This document shows positions 7,441 to 15,151 of a stretch of DNA of 37,901 nt, in pieces (position 1 is the stretch's first letter; each line of letters starts with the position of its first letter). The notes beneath the pieces were generated by a model. That model was not told the DNA's origin. It saw nothing but the letters and a program-made list of their open reading frames with translations, and ran no database searches. The DNA comes from Bacteroidales bacterium UBA3824 (GTDB lineage Bacteria; Bacteroidota; Bacteroidia; Bacteroidales; UBA3824): positions 1-37,901 of the forward strand of contig DGIK01000173.1 in the NCBI GenBank assembly GCA_002393195.1, given 5' to 3'. Position numbers and translations under genes: made by a program.

Positions 7441-8265
7441 ATGATACTAATCGACAACATAAAATTCAGTTATGGCAAGCACGAAGTGTTTGACAATCTG
7501 AGCCTTCAATTTTGTGAAGGTACAATCTACGGTCTTCTCGGTCTCAATGGCGCGGGAAAATCGACGCTACTTTATCTGATGTGCGGACTATTGTTTCCGC
7601 AGGGCGGCAAAATCGAGTTCAATGGTATGGACGTTACCAAGCGCAATCCCAACGCCCTTGCCGACATGTTTCTTGTGCCGGAAGAGTTTGAATTGCCGAG
7701 GGTTACATTTGAAAAATATGTGAAACTCAACGCGCCGTTCTATCCTAAATTCAGCCGTGAAACTTTGGACAAGTGCCTCAGCGGTTTCAATATGGACATC
7801 AACATCCGCCTCGACAAACTCTCGATGGGTCAGAAGAAAAAGGCGTTCATGTGTTTTGCCCTCGCCGCCAATACGTCGCTCCTCATTATGGACGAACCCA
7901 CCAACGGCCTCGACATCCCGTCCAAAAGTCAATTCCGCCAAGTGGTTTCGTCTTGCATGGACGACCACCGCACCATCATCATCTCCACCCACCAGGTAGC
8001 CGACGTGCAGAATCTCATCGACCACATCACGATTATCGACGGCAAGAAGTGCGTGTTTGACCAATCGGTGATCGACATCGAGAAAAATCTCATTTTCTCC
8101 GCATCAACCTCCGAAAACGCCATCTATTCGCAGGACAATTTTGGCGGCAAACTCTCTGTAATCAAGCGTCTTGACGACGATTCTGAGACGCCTCTGAATA
8201 TCGAACTCCTTTTCAACGCTGTCTTGGCGGAGCGAGAAAAAATCTCTGATGTCTTCAAAAAATAA
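7441..8265 (+). CDS. ABC transporter ATP-binding protein (YtrB-like)
   Basis: The 274-aa protein carries all ABC ATPase motifs: Walker A GLNGAGKST (34-42), signature LSMGQ (127-131), Walker B LLIMDEP with the D-loop NGLD (147-158) and the switch His in STHQ (H184). The usual Q-loop position reads LVPEE. It is the first gene of an operon with two membrane proteins and a GntR regulator of the YtrA type, the arrangement of ytr/bcr-like exporters linked to envelope stress and antimicrobial peptides. Transport substrate cannot be inferred from sequence. It should work as a dimer with the two downstream permeases. Confidence 0.9.
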   Translation: MILIDNIKFSYGKHEVFDNLSLQFCEGTIYGLLGLNGAGKSTLLYLMCGLLFPQGGKIEFNGMDVTKRNPNALADMFLVPEEFELPRVTFEKYVKLNAPFYPKFSRETLDKCLSGFNMDINIRLDKLSMGQKKKAFMCFALAANTSLLIMDEPTNGLDIPSKSQFRQVVSSCMDDHRTIIISTHQVADVQNLIDHITIIDGKKCVFDQSVIDIEKNLIFSASTSENAIYSQDNFGGKLSVIKRLDDDSETPLNIELLFNAVLAEREKISDVFKK

Positions 8266-8282
8266 ATGGTTTGGAAAAGAAG

Positions 8283-8320
8283 CCGCTGCAAGCGGGAAAT
8301 CTTACAAATCCTCACAAATC
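8283..8320 (+). repeat. Solo copy of the hairpin-plus-ACAAATC repeat inside the ABC operon
   Basis: A hairpin CCGCT-GCA-AGCGG (8283-8295) stands one base before GAAATCTTACAAATC, 3 nt, then ACAAATC (8297-8320). This is the same order and spacing as the two copies at 4503-4538 and 4593-4557, again with a different stem sequence. It lies in the 79-nt gap between the ATPase and the first permease. Confidence 0.65.
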
Positions 8321-8344
8321 AAACAATATTTTTCAGAAATAATT

Positions 8345-9061
8345 ATGAACAAAACATTCAACATAAAACGATTTTGGACGTATCTCAGACGCGATTTTGT
8401 CCTCAATGCCAAACAGATTGCTGCGCCGTTGGCTGCAATCCTTTTTATGATGGCGATGTATCTGTGGTGCCATTATCAACATTATCCGTCGAGGTCAGGT
8501 TTCTTGGGATTTTTGATGTCGGTAGGTGCGGTTTTGGTGCTGATAATGACGTCGAGGATTACCAACACGTTCCAATCCAAGACTTCTTGCACCGATTTGC
8601 TCGTCGCTCCCGCCTCAATGCTCGAAAAATATGTCGTCAAAATAATCCGTCATTTTGTGTTGCCGATGATTTTTTTGGCTGTGTCGGTCAAAATATGTTT
8701 TCATTACGAAGACAGCAACAATCTGAATGAAAGTTATGTTCCGTTGTTGGGCTTGATGGTGTTTTTGGGAGGCATCTTCTTGTTTTGGGGCGCGATGTTC
8801 AGAAGGTTTGCGGCTGTGGTTGCCGTTGCGGTCATTGCGGCTATTGTGGTGCTTGTCAGATATTTGGTTGTAATAATGCAAGATAAAGATTTGATGTGGC
8901 TCGACCCGATAAGGGTTTTCATTCAACGCAATGTCACAACCGTCGAGAGTCTCTATTGGCTGTGGGTCATTTTTGCTATCGTATTTTTCGTACTCAGTGC
9001 TGTGTCTGCCTATTTCATTTATAGGCGCAAACAATTGAATGTCAAACTCTTTAATTGGTAG
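8345..9061 (+). CDS. ABC-type permease-like membrane protein 1
   Basis: The protein (238 aa from the ATG at 8345) has about six hydrophobic segments and a basic cytoplasmic N-terminus beginning MNKTFNIKRFWTYLRRDF. An in-frame ATG at 8249 would add 32 residues, but these would overlap the ATPase gene and be read from the repeat element, so 8345 is preferred. It has no clear FtsX/MacB features and belongs to the poorly conserved permeases that accompany YtrB-type ATPases. The N-terminal FxxKRFW pattern recurs in the next gene, so the two are probably divergent paralogues forming a heterodimeric channel. Confidence 0.8.
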   Translation: MNKTFNIKRFWTYLRRDFVLNAKQIAAPLAAILFMMAMYLWCHYQHYPSRSGFLGFLMSVGAVLVLIMTSRITNTFQSKTSCTDLLVAPASMLEKYVVKIIRHFVLPMIFLAVSVKICFHYEDSNNLNESYVPLLGLMVFLGGIFLFWGAMFRRFAAVVAVAVIAAIVVLVRYLVVIMQDKDLMWLDPIRVFIQRNVTTVESLYWLWVIFAIVFFVLSAVSAYFIYRRKQLNVKLFNW

Positions 9062-9067
9062 CCAATT

Positions 9068-9856
9068 ATGGAAAGATTCAGTTTCAAAAGGTTTTGGAAT
9101 GTGTTCCATTGCGAATACTCCAAATTGCGACCGGTATTTGTCGGCATACTTGTAGCGACGATTGCAGTGATGCTCATCTGTTCGTCGTTGTTGATGTTCC
9201 CGAATTGGATTGGAAGGTCTTTTACGTCTTTTGTCTTTTATATGTTGGCGGGTGTTGACTTGTTTATGTATGTCGGAGTGTTGGTAACGAGTGCGATGTT
9301 TGCAGCTACCGGCTACAACAAGACTTTGATTCCCGAATTGCTGCAACCCGCCTCCAATGCCGAAAAGTTTTGGGCAAAGTTTGTGGTGTGTTGGGTGATT
9401 CCCACGCTGTTTGCTTTTGCGATTATTTGGCTTGCCCCTCAATACTTCGAGCATTTTGAAACGCAAGATGATAATGGCGAAATAATTCGTATGGCAAGGG
9501 TTAATGGCAAGATGCTCTTGAAAGAATCCGAGATGCCGTCTCGTTGGGAGATGTATCGCCTCCATTTCTGCCTGTACCTCTGTATGTCTGGATTGATGAT
9601 GCTCATTAGTTCGATATACTATCAATATGCCGACCCAAGTAAATTCGGTGTGTTTGTCGGTGTGGCGACGTTTGTGGTGCTGATGCTCAAAAATTTTGTC
9701 GATGTAGATTATTTTTGCTCAGGTAGTTTCTACGACTGCATCACCGCCGAAAGTTGCCGCGTGACAATCTTCCAACTCGTTTTCGGATTCTCTATTGTAG
9801 CCATCTGTACTGCAATCGCTTACCGAAGGTTCTGTCGTCTAACCCTCAAATCGTAA
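9068..9856 (+). CDS. ABC-type permease-like membrane protein 2
   Basis: The 262-aa protein has about six membrane segments, and its N-terminus (MERFSFKRFWNVFHCEYSK) resembles that of the preceding gene. A polar loop of about 45 residues (near 120-165) separates the third and fourth segments. It begins 6 nt after the first permease and ends 6 nt before the GntR gene, so the operon is compact. It is presumably the second membrane subunit of the exporter. Confidence 0.8.
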   Translation: MERFSFKRFWNVFHCEYSKLRPVFVGILVATIAVMLICSSLLMFPNWIGRSFTSFVFYMLAGVDLFMYVGVLVTSAMFAATGYNKTLIPELLQPASNAEKFWAKFVVCWVIPTLFAFAIIWLAPQYFEHFETQDDNGEIIRMARVNGKMLLKESEMPSRWEMYRLHFCLYLCMSGLMMLISSIYYQYADPSKFGVFVGVATFVVLMLKNFVDVDYFCSGSFYDCITAESCRVTIFQLVFGFSIVAICTAIAYRRFCRLTLKS

Positions 9857-9862
9857 TTAATT

Positions 9863-10225
9863 ATGGATTTCAAAGAAAGCAAACCGATATATATGCAAAT
9901 TGTCGATAGGATTTGCGGCGAAATCATCACGGGTGTTTTCAAGGAGGAGGAGCGTATTCCGTCTGTTCGCGAATATGCCGCCTATCTCGAAGTCAACGCC
10001 AATACCGTGGTGCGCTCCTACGACTTTTTGCAAAACAAGGACATCATCTTCAACAAGCGCGGAATCGGATATTTTGTGTCGCAGGGCGCGGCAGACAAAA
10101 TCCTCATTATGCGCCGCGAATTGTTTATGAAGGAGCAACTCAACGATTTCTTCAACGAAATCGATATGCTCAAAATTTCGATTGACGAAATTGTAGAACT
10201 TTATAAAAACAGAAATCAACAATGA
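9863..10225 (+). CDS. GntR-family transcriptional regulator, YtrA subfamily
   Basis: The 120-aa protein has a winged HTH typical of GntR proteins: KPIYMQIVDRICGEIITGVF, then RIPSVREYAAYLEVNANTVVRSYDFL and a wing ending GIGYFVS. A tail of about 45 residues replaces a large effector domain, as in YtrA-type repressors that control their own ABC operon. The likely operator is the palindrome at 7418-7439. The stop overlaps the start of the next gene by 4 bp (ATGA). Confidence 0.9.
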   Translation: MDFKESKPIYMQIVDRICGEIITGVFKEEERIPSVREYAAYLEVNANTVVRSYDFLQNKDIIFNKRGIGYFVSQGAADKILIMRRELFMKEQLNDFFNEIDMLKISIDEIVELYKNRNQQ

Positions 10226-11550
10226 AAAAATTATCAATTTTGGTTGCATTGGTTGCGCTGATTGCCGCCTGCAACCCCTACGGCAGTGAGATTCCGACGC
10301 GTCTTGTCGGCAATTACCACGACATCAATACCAAAGAATGGGTGCTCGGTCTCTATGAGGAGTTCGCCATCTATCATAACGATTTTTGGAACTACGAATC
10401 GGTCTCCGACAACCAAATTGCACTTTCCAAAAAGTCGGGCGAAAAAATTACGCTCAATCTCAAAAGTTTTGATGAGTGGGGTGAAGGAGAAAGTAAAGTT
10501 TTCTCTATGTTTGTCAATGGCAGGCAGGTAAGTAGGTATTACAATGAAAGTGCAATGAAAATGTCATTGATGCAAGAATGGACGATAGGCAGGGGGGCCT
10601 GGGATTCTACTACATTCAAGAAACACGAATACCGCATTGACACCGCTGTTGTGCGCCTCTACTTGCGTAATACAGCGCACGGCGCATCGGCTTTGGCAAG
10701 GCGTGAACTCAACAGACCTAACGATATGCAGGTGTTCAACTACTTGGAATCCAAGAATGTAACAGCACTTCCGCTCGATTCCACCGACCATTACGGCTAT
10801 TGTTATGAATTTAAGATTCCCGTAACGGGCGTGTCGGAACTTCCATTGCGAGACCTTTTCGGAACTGATGATATGGGTTGGAACTCCTTTGCCGGTCAAA
10901 TCTTAAACTACATTGTAGAGCCGGGCGACACGCTGATGTTTTACGCTTATGAAGACAACCTCGCTCTTTCTGCCACAGATGCTTATGGTTTCAAAAATTG
11001 CTCTGGTGGCAGTTGGGTTTACAATTCCGAGAGGACATTCATAGAAAGACCGGAACCGACGGCTTTCACAACGGAAGATTTGAAAAATGGACGTCGGTAT
11101 TCAAGGAAATATATGGATCTTAACACAATCAAAAGACGTTATCTTGATTTGTCGTCCATTGATCCAAAATCCGACAAGTTGAAATCTGTTTTCCCGATTA
11201 ATGAGGACGAGATTTTCTCCACTGTGACGGCGTACAATTTTGTAATCAATTACATAAAGCAAAACGCCGACTCGTTGCCATCTTCGCCTGAAAATTTGGC
11301 GCAGCATCCCGATTGGATTGTCGCAGAAAATAGCAATGGCGACGGCGCAATTCTTCTCGACACCGATTATATCAAGTCGTTGGGATTGAGCGATGATTTT
11401 GTAGAATTTTATCGTTTGATGCACGCGGTACAGTTTTACGACGACTTTTCGCCAATAACTCCTTTGTCAGATTTGGAGAAACAGAATATTTTGCAAAATA
11501 TCAAACGTGCTGATTATAAGGCATATTTTGAGGATAAAATGAAAAAATAA
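10222..11550 (+). CDS. Lipoprotein of unknown function
   Basis: The 442-aa protein begins with a lipoprotein signal (IAAC, Cys near residue 17). I recognise no domain. The first part reads like a lipocalin-type or DUF-like beta-rich segment (VGNYHDINTKEWVLGLYEEFAIYHNDFWNYES). The C-terminal half is rich in charged helices. It is translationally coupled to the GntR gene by a 4-bp overlap and lies 20 nt before a TlpA-like protein, so it is probably expressed from the same promoter. No internal promoter is obvious. Its role beside an exporter operon is unknown. Confidence 0.75.
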   Translation: MKKLSILVALVALIAACNPYGSEIPTRLVGNYHDINTKEWVLGLYEEFAIYHNDFWNYESVSDNQIALSKKSGEKITLNLKSFDEWGEGESKVFSMFVNGRQVSRYYNESAMKMSLMQEWTIGRGAWDSTTFKKHEYRIDTAVVRLYLRNTAHGASALARRELNRPNDMQVFNYLESKNVTALPLDSTDHYGYCYEFKIPVTGVSELPLRDLFGTDDMGWNSFAGQILNYIVEPGDTLMFYAYEDNLALSATDAYGFKNCSGGSWVYNSERTFIERPEPTAFTTEDLKNGRRYSRKYMDLNTIKRRYLDLSSIDPKSDKLKSVFPINEDEIFSTVTAYNFVINYIKQNADSLPSSPENLAQHPDWIVAENSNGDGAILLDTDYIKSLGLSDDFVEFYRLMHAVQFYDDFSPITPLSDLEKQNILQNIKRADYKAYFEDKMKK

Positions 11551-11570
11551 CACACAAATACACTACAAAA

Positions 11571-13727
11571 ATGAAAAGACTACTGACAATTATCTTCTTG
11601 CTCTTTGCGCTCACTGTTTCGGCGCAGCGAGTAATTGAAAACCCCACTTTCGGGGCAAAGGGAATTGGCGGACTGAGCCTTGGCATCGAAAAGGTGGTCC
11701 TCCAAAACGATGTTACCAAACTCTATATGGTGTATTACCACGGAGGAGGGTTCAATATCAACGGAACAAGCCGACTCGTTGCTGGCGGCAAGGAGTACAA
11801 GGTGCAATCGGCTGAGGGCATCGAACTCAATGGCCCATTCATTCAGAAACCCCAAGGCGAAGAGTCGAGGTTTGTCCTCTACTTCCCGCCATTGGACAAG
11901 GCCGTTGACCGCTTCGACTTCATTGAGGACTATTGCGATCAATGTTTCAAGATGTTTGACATTGCCATCACCGACCAAGCCGCCGAGGAAATCAGCCGCA
12001 GAATCACCGTGCCCGATGCCGTCAAAAATTACGCCGCCAATATCAAGGACGATGGCAAAAGTCTTGAAAAACAAGAATTTTCGATGATACCGGCTGTTCT
12101 CAAAGGCAAGGTTTATGGCTTTGACGCAAGGGTTTTTGGTTCGCAGTTGAATCCCGAAATGTCGGTGCATATCGACAATCCTTTTTCTGGCGAACAGGAA
12201 AACTACACCGCAAAACTTGGCAGCGACGGTTCGTATGAAATCCAAGTGCCGATGACTGCCAAACATCAGGTAGTTTTTGTTTCGCTGCGTCCCATAATCA
12301 GCAATTCGGTACTTCTTTCCGCTGGCAAGACAGTTGTTTTGGATTATGATTTCAAGCAAGTATATAAGCCGTGGGAACTCGCTGACAGAAGGCTCACTCC
12401 GTATTTTTCGGGCGAGAATGTGGATGTCAATTATGCCCTCGACCAAAATTTTGGACGTGCTTTCTATCGTCAGTACATCAACGGCAGCGTAGAAATTATG
12501 CAAAAAATAGCCAAATTCTCTATGTCGGAGTACAAGCAATATGTCCTGAATGCCTACAATGAATTTTGCAAACAGGTGGATGCTGCGTCGGTCACCAAAC
12601 GTGCCAAGGAATTATTGAAAATTAATATGCGTTGCGAGTGTGCCTACCTTCTGTCGATGGGAGCGCATTTTATCGAGGATAGTTACCGTCAAGCCAACGG
12701 CAAAAAATACAACGACCCCATTCCCGACTTCAAGCGTCCCGTCGCCGACGATGATTATTGGAATTATCCTCAACTCCTTAATCTTGACGACATTATGATG
12801 TTTTATGCCGACAGGTACGATTACAACATTTACGGATGGAATATGAATGTGGAGAATCACATTTATGAAATTAAATACTATGACGAGGTAATTGGCTACC
12901 TTGCGCAGTTGTACAAAGATTTGGCTACTACCGATGATGACAAACAGATTGCGGCGTCGGTGGCGCAGAAACTTTTGGACAAGGACGATTCGCGTACTTT
13001 TGAAGAAAAAGACTATCAGCGCAGGTACAACGATGCCGTTACCGAAAAGATGAATGCCAAAATGAAATCCTTAGCGGCTGCCAAAGAGCAATTTATAAAC
13101 AAAATCCTTGGCAACGGCAATAGTTATATCAAGGATTTCATCAAATTGCAGGGAATATGCAGGGAACATTTTGCCGCACATTCCATTGTGCCAGATTCTT
13201 CGATTAAGGAAGTTGAAAAAATGCGTTTCCCGTTTTATGCCAATTACATCCGTAACCGCAACGCCGCAAACCTCGCGCGTATCGAGGTGGAAAAACAGCG
13301 CGGCGGATATTTTGAGCACAAGGCTGGCGACAACGAAGGCGACGCGCTGTTGGTGGATTTGATAAAGGATTTCAAGGGCAAGGTGGTTTTCATTGATTTT
13401 TGGAACACTTGGTGCGCTCCGTGCCGCTCGGCGATAGAACAGATGAAGCCAATGAAGGAGTATTTTGAAGGCAAAGATGTTGAATTCCTTTTCCTTGCCG
13501 ACGACAGTTCGCCCCTCGATGCCTACAACGGTATGATACCCGCGATGAAAGGTCATCATTACCGCCTCACGGGTTCTCAAATGAGTTCCCTGAAAAAGAA
13601 ATGGGATTTCACCGGCATCCCCTCGTATGTCATCATTGGCAAAGACGGCGTGGTAAAGGATTTTCACACCAGCTTCCAAGGGGTCGAATATTACAAGACA
13701 AAAATTGATGAAGAATTGAGGAAGTGA
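11571..13727 (+). CDS. TlpA-like thioredoxin-domain protein with long N-terminal region
   Basis: The 718-aa protein has a signal peptide (cleavage likely after VSA) and no lipobox. The first ~560 residues show no catalytic motif; they include a beta-rich part followed by charged helices. The C-terminal ~130 residues form a TlpA/ResA-type thioredoxin domain with VVFIDFWNTWCAPCRSAIEQM, redox cysteines C615 and C618, and the cis-proline segment FTGIPSYVIIGKDG. It should act as a periplasmic thiol-disulfide reductant. Large TlpA-like proteins of this shape are common in Bacteroidetes, but their partners are mostly unknown. Confidence 0.85.
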   Translation: MKRLLTIIFLLFALTVSAQRVIENPTFGAKGIGGLSLGIEKVVLQNDVTKLYMVYYHGGGFNINGTSRLVAGGKEYKVQSAEGIELNGPFIQKPQGEESRFVLYFPPLDKAVDRFDFIEDYCDQCFKMFDIAITDQAAEEISRRITVPDAVKNYAANIKDDGKSLEKQEFSMIPAVLKGKVYGFDARVFGSQLNPEMSVHIDNPFSGEQENYTAKLGSDGSYEIQVPMTAKHQVVFVSLRPIISNSVLLSAGKTVVLDYDFKQVYKPWELADRRLTPYFSGENVDVNYALDQNFGRAFYRQYINGSVEIMQKIAKFSMSEYKQYVLNAYNEFCKQVDAASVTKRAKELLKINMRCECAYLLSMGAHFIEDSYRQANGKKYNDPIPDFKRPVADDDYWNYPQLLNLDDIMMFYADRYDYNIYGWNMNVENHIYEIKYYDEVIGYLAQLYKDLATTDDDKQIAASVAQKLLDKDDSRTFEEKDYQRRYNDAVTEKMNAKMKSLAAAKEQFINKILGNGNSYIKDFIKLQGICREHFAAHSIVPDSSIKEVEKMRFPFYANYIRNRNAANLARIEVEKQRGGYFEHKAGDNEGDALLVDLIKDFKGKVVFIDFWNTWCAPCRSAIEQMKPMKEYFEGKDVEFLFLADDSSPLDAYNGMIPAMKGHHYRLTGSQMSSLKKKWDFTGIPSYVIIGKDGVVKDFHTSFQGVEYYKTKIDEELRK

Positions 13728-13800
13728 TTAATACATAGTTGATCAAACAAGATTCGCCGAAAAATTGTCATTGAAAAGACCAACAGCAATGGAAAGAATA

Positions 13801-13829
13801 CGGCGTACTGGTTGAAAACCAATACGCCG
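13801..13829. terminator. Hairpin terminator between convergent genes
   Basis: The outer 7-bp stem CGGCGTA/TACGCCG, one mismatch, a 5-bp inner stem and a GAA loop lie between the TlpA-like gene and the 62-aa gene on the other strand. T-rich sequence follows on both sides but is short, so a bidirectional role is likely. Confidence 0.65.
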
Positions 13830-13847
13830 CTCATTTTACAGTAGCAT

Positions 13848-14036
13848 TTATGAACTATATTTCGTGAATTGGTACTTCTCGCGGAGTTCCTGTTGTTTTT
13901 CGGCGGGCAACGACGTGAAATACGCCTTCCAACCCGGACAGAAGTTGATGTGCCAACGCCAAAAACGTCCCACCAACGATGTGGGTTTTTGGTCGTATTT
14001 GGCACGTAGTTTACAATTTGCGCATTGATTAGCCAT
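13848..14036 (-). CDS. 62-aa Cys/His protein in the gpx-ohrR operon
   Basis: A small protein with C5-x2-C8 near the N-terminus and a conserved-looking centre GRFWRWHINFCPGWKAYF that supplies H29 and C33. The C-C-H-C set could bind zinc or serve as a thiol site. I do not recognise a named family. It begins 2 nt after the MarR/OhrR stop codon and is the last gene of a tight three-gene operon with a glutathione peroxidase, so a link to peroxide or thiol stress is inferred from position only. The compact, cysteine-rich sequence and tight operon spacing argue that it is real. Confidence 0.8.
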   Translation of the reverse strand: MANQCANCKLRAKYDQKPTSLVGRFWRWHINFCPGWKAYFTSLPAEKQQELREKYQFTKYSS

Positions 14037-14038
14037 AA

Positions 14039-14479
14039 TTATTTTTTCAACGTGTTAATAATAGAATCGAGTTCTTTTGCAAGATTTTGATAATCATCCA
14101 ATTGCAGCGGACAGGCGGCAAGTCGTCCGAGCATCGCTGGCGGAATCAGTTGATAGGCTCGCTCTTCCATCTCCTTGCCGCTAAGTGTAAGACTTACAAT
14201 CTGTTGACGCTTGTCCTTATCGCCCTGTTTGCGGGAGATGAGACCTTGTTTTTCCATACGCTGAATGAGCGGCGTTACGGTGTTGGTTTCCAAAATCAGA
14301 CGGTGAGCAATGTCGTTGACAGGTTGGTTGTCCTTCTCCCAAAGCACCATCAAAACCAAATATTGCGGATACGTGATGCCCAATTCCGAAAGCATCGGCG
14401 TGTAAGCCTGAGTAATCAGGCGCGACGCCGAATACAGCCGGAAACAAATCTGATTATCAAGTTTTAGTTCGTCGTGCAT
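14039..14479 (-). CDS. MarR-family regulator, OhrR-like (two-cysteine type)
   Basis: The 146-aa winged-HTH protein matches the OhrR branch of MarR: LDNQICFRLYSASRLITQAY holds the reactive cysteine C12, YPQYLVLMVLWE follows, and then the DNA-binding region NTVTPLIQRMEKQGLISR. A second cysteine (C123) in the C-terminal helices gives the two-Cys arrangement of Xanthomonas-type OhrR, in which oxidation by organic peroxide forms a disulfide and releases DNA. It lies 2 nt after gpx, and two palindromes at the gpx promoter are candidate operators. It is therefore probably an autoregulated peroxide sensor. Confidence 0.85.
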   Translation of the reverse strand: MHDELKLDNQICFRLYSASRLITQAYTPMLSELGITYPQYLVLMVLWEKDNQPVNDIAHRLILETNTVTPLIQRMEKQGLISRKQGDKDKRQQIVSLTLSGKEMEERAYQLIPPAMLGRLAACPLQLDDYQNLAKELDSIINTLKK

Positions 14480-14481
14480 AA

Positions 14482-15027
14482 TTACGCCAACATTGATTCA
14501 ACATCATTTTCAAAATCCTTAGGCTCGGTGGTGGGAGCATAACGCTTGATGGTTTCACCGTCCTTGGAAATCAAGAACTTGGTGAAATTCCATTTGATGT
14601 CGCTGTCTTTCTCCACGCTCTTGCTGATGGTTTTGAAGAGAGTTTTGGCGGCCTTGGCTTTCAAACCCTTGTACTCCTCGGTGGGAGCCTGCGATTTGAG
14701 ATACTCAAAAATCGGGTCGGCATTTGCACCGTTGACATCGATTTTTTTCATAATTTGGAATGTTACGCCATAGTTCAATTGGCAGAAACCCTCAATCTCG
14801 CTGTCGCTGCCCGGGTCTTGCTCGGCAAACTGATTGCACGGAAAACCAATCACAACCAATCCCTTGTCCTTGAATTTTTGGTTCAGTTCTTCCAAACCTG
14901 CAAACTGCGGAGTGAAACCGCACTTGCTCGCCGTGTTGACAATCAACAACACCTTACCCTCAAACTCCTTGAAATCGAGTTCTTTACCTCTGCTCGTGAG
15001 AGCCTTAAAATCGTAAATCTTTGCCAT
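14482..15027 (-). CDS. Glutathione peroxidase family thiol peroxidase (Cys type)
   Basis: The 181-aa protein is a complete GPx-like peroxidase. The catalytic site has cysteine, not selenocysteine: C36 in NTASKCGFTPQ, Q70 in FPCNQFAEQDPGS, and W/N in WNFTKFLI. C82 sits where the resolving cysteine of Cys-GPx proteins usually lies, which suggests reduction by thioredoxin rather than glutathione. It reduces hydrogen peroxide and organic hydroperoxides in the cytoplasm; no signal peptide is seen. It is first in the operon, followed after 2 nt by the OhrR-like regulator. Confidence 0.92.
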   Translation of the reverse strand: MAKIYDFKALTSRGKELDFKEFEGKVLLIVNTASKCGFTPQFAGLEELNQKFKDKGLVVIGFPCNQFAEQDPGSDSEIEGFCQLNYGVTFQIMKKIDVNGANADPIFEYLKSQAPTEEYKGLKAKAAKTLFKTISKSVEKDSDIKWNFTKFLISKDGETIKRYAPTTEPKDFENDVESMLA

Positions 15028-15050
15028 ATCTTTTATCTTAAAATTATTTA

Positions 15051-15100
15051 TATCGTTTACGACACAAAATTAGAAAATAAAATTTATATCGCAAGCGATA
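15051..15100 (-). promoter_or_regulatory. gpx promoter with two palindromic operator candidates
   Basis: On the minus strand the -7 box is TAATTTTG (15072-15065), and a CTTG at the -33 position is 19 bp upstream. The perfect palindrome TATCGCTTGCGATA (15100-15087) covers the -33 box. A related palindrome TCGTAAACGA (15062-15053) starts just after the -7 box. The pair shares a TCGnnnnCGA skeleton, fitting two binding sites for the MarR/OhrR-like product of the operon. Confidence 0.6.
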
Positions 15101-15151
15101 ATTTTAGATTTTAAGATTAATTAACTTTGTGTCGTCATAATGGTGATTATT

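Noticed and set aside
8615..9625. 336-aa minus-strand frame over the two permeases
   Set aside because: Asn/His/Arg-rich composition typical of an antisense shadow; the permease frames have consistent membrane segments.
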